From Planctomycetaceae bacterium (GTDB lineage Bacteria > Planctomycetota > Planctomycetia > Pirellulales > Thermoguttaceae), in contig JAISQK010000244.1 of the NCBI GenBank assembly GCA_031274255.1, forward strand, positions 1-38,175: DNA of 38,175 bases, given 5' to 3'. The notes under the pieces were generated by a model. That model searched no databases. It saw nothing but the letters and a program-made list of their open reading frames with translations, and was not told the origin of the DNA. Positions 8,083 to 16,600 of this stretch are shown here, piece by piece. The translations under genes and the position numbers were made by a program. Every line of letters starts with the position of its first letter. Positions within the stretch are counted from its first letter, which is position 1.

Positions 8083-8823
8083 TCAGACGCCTTTGAGGAA
8101 ATGCTCATTGGCGGTGGGGTCGCTGTGACGCACGGAAGCATTGTCATGCGCATTGGCCACTTCCGTCAAAATGACGCCTTCCGCACCGGCGAACTGCCAG
8201 TGTTTGGACTCCACACGGGTCAGCGGCACGAACACACCGGGGTCGGCGACAGTGCAATGTTCCACGGTGACCTTGCCCCCCATGTGACATTTCGGCACAA
8301 CCACTTCCGCCGGAAGATTCGGCTCCCCTTCACCGATGATATAGCTTCGCCCGTAGCGGATGAGCCAGCCTTCGTCTTTTTGGGGACATTTCGGATTTTC
8401 CGTCTTGAGGTGCCAGTGTTCCGGCAGCATCTGATGCGGCAAAAGGAACAGGTCCTGCATCATGTAACTGTACTCTCCGGCCACATGATTGACAAAACCG
8501 ACACATGCCAGGCCGACCGAAGTGAACTCGCCGATCCCGTAATCGGAAACCCAGAGTTTCTCGCGGAGTCCCGGGAAAACGGGATAACGGTGAAAACGGC
8601 ACAGACGGATGATCGCGTCACGAGCCTTTTCTTCGTCGAATTTGCCGTCGGTATAGAAGTCGGCGTTGTTGAACTTCGGAACTTCCCGCGGCGGGCGTTC
8701 CTGACCGTTTCCCTGACGTGGACGCTGGCGTTCCTGGGCACCGACGGCAGGGAGAATGGCGGATGTCAAACCGGCTGCGGCAAGACCGAGCACGGCACGT
8801 CTTGAAATGAAATTCTCACTCAT
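8083..8823 (-). CDS. Tat-exported cupin, D-lyxose ketol-isomerase-like
   Basis: The 246-residue protein starts with [12 protein letters not shown] followed by a hydrophobic stretch and an ALPAVGA-type cleavage region, a twin-arginine export signal, and then a Pro/Arg/Gln-rich linker. The mature part resembles the cupin D-lyxose isomerase family: [10 protein letters not shown] with candidate metal ligands His136 and His138, Glu151 in the following strand, [14 protein letters not shown], and SKHWQFAG with His208, then ILTEVAN. Isomerases of this family are normally cytoplasmic, so a periplasmic version is odd, and sugar-isomerase activity is inferred only. The start ATG at 8823 is preferred over ATG 8829 because the GAAAGA element is better spaced. 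A near-consensus promoter lies 55-83 bases upstream. It converges with the oxidoreductase gene. Confidence 0.75.
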   Translation of the reverse strand: MSENFISRRAVLGLAAAGLTSAILPAVGAQERQRPRQGNGQERPPREVPKFNNADFYTDGKFDEEKARDAIIRLCRFHRYPVFPGLREKLWVSDYGIGEFTSVGLACVGFVNHVAGEYSYMMQDLFLLPHQMLPEHWHLKTENPKCPQKDEGWLIRYGRSYIIGEGEPNLPAEVVVPKCHMGGKVTVEHCTVADPGVFVPLTRVESKHWQFAGAEGVILTEVANAHDNASVRHSDPTANEHFLKGV

Positions 8824-8877
8824 AGTCATTCTTTCTGTACTTTTTTGTTGATTTGGAAATTTGAAACAATAAAGCTG

Positions 8878-8906
8878 ATTATATCCCATTTTATTCCTCG
8901 TGTCAA
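8878..8906 (-). promoter_or_regulatory. Consensus sigma70 promoter of the Tat cupin gene
   Basis: Both boxes are perfect on the minus strand: TTGACA at 8906-8901, a 17-base spacer, and TATAAT at 8883-8878. Transcription should start near 8871, giving a leader of roughly 48 bases that contains the complement of a 20-base sequence also found at 721-740. Confidence 0.85.
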
Positions 8907-9066
8907 ATCCCACACAAAAAGAGACGAAAGTGTTTTCATGATTTGTCAGAGACAATACTCACTGCCGTCCCGATATCCCAGGCATCCGCCGCAATGGAAA
9001 AGAGGTCCTATTACGGGGGGAACAAGAAATTTTTTGAAAAACTTTCCTCAAAAGCAACAATCCCTC

Positions 9067-9095
9067 TTGATTTTTTCGATTGTCGCAATTAGAAT
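9067..9095 (+). promoter_or_regulatory. Promoter of the second DUF1559 gene
   Basis: TTGATT (9067-9072), a 17-base spacer and TAGAAT (9090-9095) precede the AGGAG ribosome-binding site at 9140-9144 and the ATG at 9152. The predicted start of transcription near 9102 leaves a 50-base leader. It supports 9152, not an earlier codon, as the beginning of the gene. Apart from this promoter and the divergent cupin promoter, the gap 8824-9151 shows no gene. Confidence 0.65.
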
Positions 9096-9151
9096 ACAAT
9101 CATTGGTGTTAAATTTCGTTAAACATTTTTCCAGCAATGAGGAGAAAAATC

Positions 9152-10446
9152 ATGCAAAACTTGACTTTGTATTCAAAATGTCAAACTGGGGGGGGGGGGT
9201 AGTCTGTACTGTTTCCCGTGTTGCAGAGGCAAATGCTGTCAATACGAAACACACGGCAAACGCTGCCGAAGACTCTTTTGTCCGATTGACTGCCCGATTC
9301 GGTTTTACCCTTGTCGAACTTCTTGTGGTGATTGCAATCATTGGTATTTTGATTGCTCTCTTATTACCCGCGGTTCAGGCGGCCCGCGAAGCCGCAAGGC
9401 GGATGCAGTGTACGAACAATCTCAAACAGATGGGGCTTGCCGTTCACAACTTTCACGATACCCATCGTGTTTTGCCGCCGTCGTGCATTAGTGCCGGGCG
9501 TGCTTCCCTGTTTGTACTCCTGTTTCCGTTTACGGAACAAACAGCCCTTTACGATCTGGCACTCACGACCGATGACCGCTGGGGATGCGGTTTACAATAT
9601 CTTGACGGCGGTGTCGGGGCAAACCGTATGTTTATCACAATGCAAAACGGGGCTTCACCCGAATGGAGTTCCGCAGCGATCACAGGGACAACATTGCCTG
9701 CGTGGTGGAGGGCTGTATTGGCAAGTGAAAGTGATAAGAAAAGTTTTTTGTCCGTTCCGTACATGAAATGTCCGACACGGCGTTCAAGTTCCGCCGAACC
9801 GGAAGGTTCCAGTCCGATTTCCGGTCCGACATCCGACTATGCGATTGTGACTGCGACAGGAACCGGTACAGGTTGGGCTCCCGGCAGTTCAAATGTAAAT
9901 GGTCTCGGTTTGCTTGTGACTCCGTGGAGTGACATTCGTCCGGATGTCGGGTCAACCGGTTCCTTCTGTCACGGTCCGTTCCGTGCCGCACAAGTCACTC
10001 CTGACAGGACTTCTTCCGATTACGGGTCTCTCAAATTCGGTATCAAATCCTGGATGGGACGAAACAGCATGGCATCGTGGTCTGATGGTTCGTCCAACCA
10101 ACTCATCATTGGTGAGAAACATATTCCTCTCTCCGCACTCAACGGTTGTCCGTCTTCGAAAGGACATTTTGACTGTTCCTATATTGCAACGGCAACCAAT
10201 ACCGCCAACACAATATTCCGAAGTTTTGATTACAACACCGGAAACAATTATATCCCTATTGCCATCCCTTCTAATGAAGTCCCAAGTGTTACAGGCAGCG
10301 GAGCGTTTGGAAGCTGGCATCCCGGAGTTTGTCATTTTGTGTTGGGCGATGGTTCCGTCAGGGCGATCAGCGTCACGACACCTGCGGAAACGATCTTGTC
10401 GCCGCTTGCCAAAGTCGATGACGGTCGAGCGGTGTCGTTGCCGTAA
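9152..10446 (+). CDS. DUF1559 prepilin-like protein, out of frame at a 12-G tract
   Basis: A complete DUF1559 gene. The body reads [33 protein letters not shown], a large extracellular domain, and near the C-terminus [13 protein letters not shown], the H-x9-DG motif of planctomycete prepilin-processing-associated proteins. A G|F site before the hydrophobic helix fits prepilin peptidase. The ATG at 9152 has a strong AGGAG site seven bases upstream, but with twelve Gs at 9188-9199 its frame hits TAG at 9200. Ten or thirteen Gs would give the full protein with an unusually long leader of about 50 residues. A second ATG at 9178 is in frame with the body at twelve Gs but has no ribosome-binding site, so weak expression is possible. 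A lipoprotein gene follows at 10564. Confidence 0.88.
9188..9199 (+). repeat. 12-G homopolymer in DUF1559 leader (candidate phase-variation tract)
   Basis: Twelve consecutive G lie 12 codons after the ATG at 9152. From that start the codons run ACT, four GGG, then TAG. One frame earlier, from ATG 9178, the tract reads TGG, three GGG and GTA and stays open for the whole gene. The sequence after the tract, TAGTCTGTACTGTTT, shares TACTGTTT with the sequence after the G tract of the first DUF1559 gene, which points to a common origin. Confidence 0.88.
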
Positions 10447-10563
10447 CGTTTGGTTTTGTCACCGTTCACGGATCTTTTTCACGGGAAGAAATACGGAAGG
10501 CAACTTCCGGGCTTTTCGTGAACGGTGATGTTTTGTTTTTCAATCTTATTTTACAAGAAGAGT

Positions 10564-10989
10564 ATGATGCGTAAGATTTTGTTTTTTGCTTTGGTTTTAT
10601 GTTGGTGCCTCGGGTGCGGCAACAAGGTCGGACTCAAGGGGAAGGTGACGTTTTCAGATAACGGGGAGCTGTTGCCGTTCGGAGAAGTTGGTTTTTCCAC
10701 GCCGACCTATTTCGCCCGCGCTACGATACAGCCGGATGGTTCGTATGTCGTGAGTTCGGAAGGGACCGCCGACGGACTTCCGCCGGGCGAGTACAATGTC
10801 ACGATCACGGCGTTCTTTGAAGATAAAAATCCGAATCCGAAGAGGGGACCGAACGGAATGCCTGTTGACAACAGCAGACATCTGATTGATCCCAAGTATT
10901 CCAGTCAGGCGACGTCCGGTCTTAAGGCTGCGGTTGATTCGTCAACGCGGGTTTTGGATTTCAAAGTGGATCGGGCGAAGGGATTTTGA
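10564..10989 (+). CDS. Small lipoprotein with a carboxypeptidase-regulatory/transthyretin-like fold
   Basis: A 141-residue protein. The N-terminus MMRKILFFALVLCWCLGCG is a lipoprotein signal with Cys18 as the likely lipidated residue; Cys at position -3 makes the lipobox slightly atypical. The mature part, GLKGKVTFSDNGELLPFGEV, later ATIQPDGSYVVSS and DGLPPGEYNVTI, is the pattern of the small planctomycete lipoproteins that typically sit behind DUF1559 genes, with a beta-sandwich fold like carboxypeptidase regulatory domains. The frame is open from 10525, but the AAGAAGAG just before ATG 10564 and the signal peptide favour the later start. It is probably cotranscribed with the DUF1559 gene 118 bases upstream. 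The function is unknown. Confidence 0.8.
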   Translation: MMRKILFFALVLCWCLGCGNKVGLKGKVTFSDNGELLPFGEVGFSTPTYFARATIQPDGSYVVSSEGTADGLPPGEYNVTITAFFEDKNPNPKRGPNGMPVDNSRHLIDPKYSSQATSGLKAAVDSSTRVLDFKVDRAKGF

Positions 10990-10995
10990 TTAGGA

Positions 10996-11315
10996 CGGGA
11001 TGCCAACGCACGGGCGTTGCATCCCGATTTGCTCCCAGCCTCTTCAAGGCGGTCGCTTTCATATAGAAAATCTTGCCAACTTGATGCCGAAGGTATACTG
11101 GATGCAACGTCACGTTGCCCGCTCCGAGAGCCACGGACCCGCTCCTGTTAGTCGCTGGGAAGCGTGCCGCTTCACCGCACATCGCAAGCGGTTGGAAAGA
11201 TTATCCACTGGAAGCCGAATGGAACGCAGTGACCATGAGGCAAGTGCGGTGCAGCAGCATGCTGCCGCCCGTGTGTTGACCGTCGCGGCTCGCGACCGGT
11301 GCAGCGTGCTGTTCG
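10996..11315 (+). repeat. Intergenic GC-rich palindromic repeat region, copy A
   Basis: This gene-free stretch starts six bases after the lipoprotein stop. It holds a hairpin at 10996-11026 (8-bp and 5-bp stems, one bulge, ACGG loop), GCAACGT-c-ACGTTGC at 11104-11118, GCTCCGAGAGCCACGG at 11120-11135, the palindrome GCAGCATGCTGC near 11254, and GTCGCG-gct-CGCGAC near 11283-11297. The same pieces recur near 37767-37980, partly inverted. Open frames across it are compositional accidents. The first hairpin could also act as a transcript end for the lipoprotein, but no T run follows. Confidence 0.7.
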
Positions 11316-11337
11316 CTTGAAAGATTAAAAAGAAAAA

Positions 11338-11361
11338 CGGTCCGGATGTGACACCGGACCG
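11338..11361 (-). terminator. Rho-independent terminator of the porin gene
   Basis: A perfect 8-bp stem CGGTCCGG / CCGGACCG with an 8-base loop. On the minus strand it is followed by TTTTTCTTTTTAATC, and it lies about 45 bases beyond the porin stop. Confidence 0.88.
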
Positions 11362-11407
11362 CTGTGATTAAAAGGAGGCTTGTTTGCAGGTTTCCCGCAT
11401 TTCAGAA

Positions 11408-12886
11408 TCAGAATGTAATGAGTGTGCTTAAACCGGCAGTGAACTGCCGTTTGGATTGCCCGTCATCAAAAACAGCCAACCCTGACCAGTCCCCCAACCC
11501 TGACCAGTCCCAACGTGTTTCCGGACGGATATTCAGCCAGGGACACGGTTTCCAGTTCAGACCAAGTGTGACTTCGGAATAATCGTCGCCGCCCAACACA
11601 CGGGGATCACCAACGACGATTCTGGAATTGTTGTAGTCACGGAACCATTCCGCCCGAACCCCCATTTCCAATGTTTCCGTCAGTTGATAAAAGACATATT
11701 GATTGAGTGAATACCAGTGACCTTTAAAACTGCCGGACTGATAGTCTCTCGTTTCCCCGTCATAACCCAGGTCATGCTGGAAGACGTATTTCAGACGGTC
11801 CGTCAACTGTCGTGAAAGAACAAGACTGTAGTGGGTCCGTACGGCGTCGGATTGCGAAACGGGAGCGGCATTTGTTGTTCCAAGCGACTCATTCCCCGTT
11901 CCGACAACGAAGGAAATGTTGGTACGTTCGTCACAGCTTTTCCATCGGAACCCGGCCAGGTAGGTGAGCTTGTCGTTGGGGTCTTCAAATTTGTCCCAAC
12001 CTCGCGTGACACCGAAAACGGCAGCCAAACGGCTATTCAGATTCTGAGTCAGCAGAACACCGGTATAAGTGATCGGTTCGCCGTACATCATCGAATAGGA
12101 GTGGGAATAAAAGAAATTCTGCGGAGACATCACCGATTCATAACCCATCGGCGAGTAAAAATGTCCGGCTTTGACATTGAGTCCGTAAGCGACGGGAGCG
12201 TTCATCTCCAAATAAAACTGCGGCATGGCGAGACCGTAATCCGCCTTGTCATTCGTCGCGGGAATCCGGGACCCTTTGTTGGAGTTCCATTTGTTGTTCG
12301 CCCAGACCGGATCATTCGCATAATAAGCACCGTAGGTTGTATGGGTTTCCAAGCCGAGAGCACTGGCGTAAAGATAATCCGTTCCATACAGAACATCAAT
12401 CTTTCCCCCCAAATCAAAGTTACACCCGGATGTCTTCACGGAACGTCCCACGCTGAGGTAAAGCTGATTCAACATGTATTCATTGTTCATGTCGTTGAAT
12501 TTCAGCGTGCCGTTATCCGCCGTGTCGGAACCGAATCCGTTTCTCGTATAACTCTGATCCAGCCATCCGCAGAGGAACCATGGTCCGCAATGTTTCATAT
12601 CATACGGCAGCAGTCCGCAATCGCCGAAACAGCTCTGCTGCTGACACGGGGGGTATCCAAGCGGAATTTCACCATTGGACGGGCCGTACGGCGACATAAA
12701 CGGCTGGGAACAAGGTGCCGCCATCGGATCGTCATAAACGGCGGATGTCTGGACATACTGCCCCTGAATCGGGCCTCCGCCGCCGGGAACATTATTATAC
12801 TGCGGATAAAACTGGGCCTGGACAGGAACAGTCATCCACAGTCCGAACAATGTTCCTAAAATAAATACCTTCAAACTGCTTCTCAT
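11408..12886 (-). CDS. Outer-membrane beta-barrel porin (BBP2/OmpL-like)
   Basis: A 492-residue protein with a Sec signal peptide (MRSSLKVFILGTLFGLWMTVPVQAQ) and a Pro/Gln/Gly/Cys-rich N-terminal segment, then the planctomycete 'putative beta-barrel porin-2' pattern: GPWFLCGWLDQSYTRN, NQLYLSVGR, FDLGGKIDVLYGTDYLY, QFYLEMNAP, NVKAGHFYSPMGYE, and alternating amphipathic strands ending in FTAGLSTLITF, with a terminal Phe as in many outer-membrane proteins. Such proteins are expected to form pores in the outer membrane; the substrate is unknown. The start has AGGAG about seven bases ahead. An exact 18-base duplication near the C-terminus repeats the residues DWSGLG/DWSGLA. The gene has its own terminator and stands alone. 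Confidence 0.85.
   Translation of the reverse strand: MRSSLKVFILGTLFGLWMTVPVQAQFYPQYNNVPGGGGPIQGQYVQTSAVYDDPMAAPCSQPFMSPYGPSNGEIPLGYPPCQQQSCFGDCGLLPYDMKHCGPWFLCGWLDQSYTRNGFGSDTADNGTLKFNDMNNEYMLNQLYLSVGRSVKTSGCNFDLGGKIDVLYGTDYLYASALGLETHTTYGAYYANDPVWANNKWNSNKGSRIPATNDKADYGLAMPQFYLEMNAPVAYGLNVKAGHFYSPMGYESVMSPQNFFYSHSYSMMYGEPITYTGVLLTQNLNSRLAAVFGVTRGWDKFEDPNDKLTYLAGFRWKSCDERTNISFVVGTGNESLGTTNAAPVSQSDAVRTHYSLVLSRQLTDRLKYVFQHDLGYDGETRDYQSGSFKGHWYSLNQYVFYQLTETLEMGVRAEWFRDYNNSRIVVGDPRVLGGDDYSEVTLGLNWKPCPWLNIRPETRWDWSGLGDWSGLAVFDDGQSKRQFTAGLSTLITF
11476..11511. repeat. Exact 18-bp tandem duplication inside the porin gene
   Basis: The 18-base unit beginning CCAACCCTGACCAG occurs twice without a mismatch. 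It adds six residues in frame next to the second-last barrel strand, giving two successive D-W-S-G-L units. Because it keeps the frame, copy number could vary without breaking the gene. Confidence 0.9.
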
Positions 12887-13654
12887 TTTACACTCCTGAC
12901 ACGCAACAGGGTTGGCGCGTCTTTTTTAACCACTTTGATTCAAACAAGCTCCATAAATCAATGCGAAAATCAAACATAAAATTCAATCAAAGCACTGCGT
13001 TTGACCTCTCCGCCATGGTTTCTGCAAAAAATCCACGGCATTCTTACGGCTTAAAGTCATATTACGTGCATGCGGCTTAATTGCGCAACTCATAATATCA
13101 CGTAAAAACTATCGGCCTCCTACTTTAGAAACAGTTACTTTTTTAGAAAACATCGTTAAACTTTACGTACATTTCCTGTTTTACTGTTTCTGTTTCTATT
13201 TACCTTTACTGTTGCAAAACTTACGAAAAAAATGCAGTCGCAAACCTCTTTTATTTTGTTTTGGTATTATTTTTGCATCACTCACCCAAGCCTGTTTTTC
13301 GTCTTCATGCCATTTTTTCGAAAACTTGAGAAAATTCAGGAACTTTTCACAAAAATTTTCAACCTATGAATATCTTATCGTCATAATTATTATTACTGCT
13401 AAAGCTATAATAAATAAAATACGCTTTAAAATCACTAAATTTTATCATATTACATCACTTTATTTTTCCTAATTTTTCACAATTCTTTTATTTTATACAA
13501 ACAACCTTGTTGAACCTTTTTTAATTTTGATTACTATCGTAACTATGTCCCCTTGTTAAACCTTTTCACTAAACTAAACAAAACCTACTTACTGAACTTT
13601 TTGAAGTATTCTGTTCTGACGACCCTGTGCTTTTTTCCGGAAGGTCACTAACCC
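12887..13654. other. AT-rich intergenic region upstream of the giant LEPR-XLL gene
   Basis: A 768-base stretch, strongly AT-rich and T-rich on the plus strand compared with its neighbours. The porin start and its AGGAG site lie at its left end. No coding frame is convincing: the 86-codon frame at 13212-13472 has AT-driven composition and no ribosome-binding site. Near the right end the 16-base sequence CCTTGTTGAACCTTTT at 13505-13520 recurs at 13551-13566 with one change. It probably contains the regulatory region of the giant gene, but no clear sigma70 promoter was found. Confidence 0.5.
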
Positions 13655-16600
13655 ATGAGTATGATGAAAAAACTGTTAAATTTGAGTCCGTCACGTCGTT
13701 CCGGTCAATCGACCGTTTTAAAAACTCAACGCCGTCCGCGTTTGGAGCCGTTGGAAGACCGTCATCTTCTCGCGGTGGCATCCCCTTTGGATTCCTATTG
13801 GGGAACGCTTGAGACAACGAACGGAACAACGGAAATGGCTTTGACGGTCGCGACAGAAACCAATCAAAGTGCGATCGTCAGCATTCGAGTCGATTCCATT
13901 TTGCCCGGTACCAACAATTCCCATTTCGATCCGTCGAAACTCCGTATTTACGATTCCAATGGCGTTGAGGTTTCCGCCTCAAAAGTCTATTACAATAATG
14001 GGGACTTCCAGGGACAAACCTCAAGTCTCATTGTCCTTGAGTTGGCTCCGGGGGAATACAAGGTTTCTCTCGGCGGCGACCGGGGAAGTATCGGTCAGTT
14101 CGCTTGCCACGTTTTTCTGCCGGGCGATTCGGAAGGAACCGGAACGGTTTCCACGATGTCAACCTATGCCGCCAATGCCGCGTCCGACCTCACGAACGGT
14201 CGAATGAATGTTCCGACCGCCTCCTATTACAAGAAACTGGGGGTTGACGTTTCCACACTGAACATCGCCCCCTTTGATATTGACGGCAATGGAAACATCA
14301 GTGCGACGGAACTCAAGGCCGTCGGTCTCAATCAAAACGCGGGTCATGTCACCGCCGCACTGCGGGCCTGGAACCGGTCACCGGAAGTCCCGTCGAATCT
14401 GGTCTTTGGTCCAATCAGCGAAAACAGCGGGGAATTCACACAAACGATCACCGGAGTTTCCGACCCGGAAGGGGACGAATTTGAATTTCTCCCCGGTCTT
14501 ACCCTGACTTCACTCACTTTGAACGGTGAACCGCTTTCCATTCCTTCCAATATTCCGATGTCCCTGTCGCCGGAAGGAGTATTCACGATCATTCCCGACG
14601 GACTTTTCAGCATCATCCCGCAGAATCAGACCGCCGATCTTGTGATTGAATACAGGGTTCAGGACGCCGGTTCCGGAACTTACACGACAGGTCGGATTAC
14701 CCTTCGGATTACCGGAGTAAACGATCCGCCGCAAACTCAGGATGTGGAAGCGGCGGCGGTCGGTCAAACGCCGGTCAAGATTGACCTTGCCGGAAAGATC
14801 ACCGACCCGGACTATGGCGAAACGGAAACATTGACGGTGGCAAAAATCAACGGTCAGGACATCAGCAAGGGTTCGTCCGTCACGCTTGCCAGCGGTGCGG
14901 AAGTCCGGCTGGATGCCGACGGCAATCTCTATTATGATCCGAAAGATACGTTTGTGTCTCTTCCCGAGGGGGAATCGGCAGGGGATCAGTTCACCTATCA
15001 GGTGGCGGATGTCAACGGGGAATTGTCCGAAGCCTCTTTTGTCACGGTGGAAATTACCGGTGAAAATGACGCTCCGGTCGTGACAGACGATTACACCGCT
15101 TCCCTGGGGGAAAAAGAGGACAAGACCATCGGTTTTGACGATTTCCTTGCACTGGCGGAGGACATGGATGCAAATGATACGCTTTCCATAACCGCGGCGG
15201 ATGAGGTTTCGGATCAAGGTGCCGCAATCACGTACAACAGTTCGGAACAGACGGTTGTTTATCATCCCGGGTCGTTGTTTTATTTTCTCCAGGAGGGACA
15301 AACGGCGGAGGATTTCTTCTATGTCACCGTTTCCGACAATCACGGCGGCACGGTCCGGCTCAAGGTTGTTCTCACCATCAACGGGGAAAATGATCCTTTC
15401 ACTGCAACGGACCAGAACAAACGGGTCACCAGTTCTTCGGCGGGGGAAATTCTGTCCGCCGGTACGGTGGACATCACCTGTCCTGATGCGGGAGTTCCGT
15501 TTGAGTACGAAATTTTAGATGTCACCGGCGGACCGGCCGGGTGGGAAACGCCGGAATTTTTCATTGATTCCGCGGGACAGATTACGGTCAAGAAAGACAG
15601 CATTCCGGAAAAAACCAATCCCGGTGAGGAATTTCTCATTACGCTGAAAATCACGGACACTCGTGACGGTGTCGAGAAAGAGGAGACCGTCACTATTATC
15701 GTTTCGGTGATTGAGTATCCGGCGCCGGTGTTTGATCCGGCCTCACCGGTCACTCTTGGCGAAAAAGACACGGAGGAAAAGCGGCTCGCACTGTCGGCGC
15801 ACGACGACGGTTCCGAAGGAAACGATGTGGAATTTGTTCCGGAATCACTCACGTTGAAGTCTTCCGATCCGGCACTGGCGGGACTCGACTACACTTGTAC
15901 GCTTACAGAGGATGGTCAGGTCGTCTTCAAAATCAACACGCCGTTTGCCGGTGTCGCAGCCGGTCAAAACGCCACGCTCACGTTTGAGTTTGTTGTCCGT
16001 GAGTCGGGGCATGGCGTGGAAACCATCGGTACCTTTGACGTGGTCATCAGCGGTGTGAATGATGCTCCGCTCATTTCCGGCGGTCAAAGCGTCACGACCG
16101 GCAAAACAGGGACGGCGGGAATTAACCCCCAAGTCAATGCGGTTGACTCCGACGCCGGAGAAACCGGAACGCTCGCCATCGGCAAAATCAATGGTCAGGA
16201 TGTTTCGGTTGGAAGCACGATTCAACTGGCAAGCGGTGCCGTCGTGACGGTGAACTCCGACGGAACGCTTCAATACAATCCCAACGGCCGTTTCAACCAC
16301 CTCAATGACGGGGAACAGGCATCGGACTCGTTCACCTATCAGGTGAAAGATGTCAACGGAACATTCTCCAATGAAGTGACGGCCAATGTCACCATCAACG
16401 GGGCTAATCTCGCTCATACGGTGCCGAATCAGACGATGAATGTCACGTCAACCGGTGAAGACGGAGATGTGATCGCCGGCACGGTTCAGGTGAATGACCT
16501 GGACGGTCCGAAAGGAAATTATGTTTATTCGATTGTGTCCGTGGACGGTACCGACCCGGGATTCACGATTGATTCGACCGGAAAAATTCATGTCAACCGC

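Noticed and set aside
11000-11320. A 106-codon open frame on the plus strand behind the lipoprotein gene
   Set aside because: It lies wholly within the palindromic repeat; the same peptide-like pattern (R-S-E-S-H) appears in the other repeat copy, so it is a product of the repeat, not a gene.
13212-13472. An 86-codon frame in the AT-rich gap
   Set aside because: Phe, Ile, Lys and Asn rich by base composition only; no ribosome-binding site and no family pattern.
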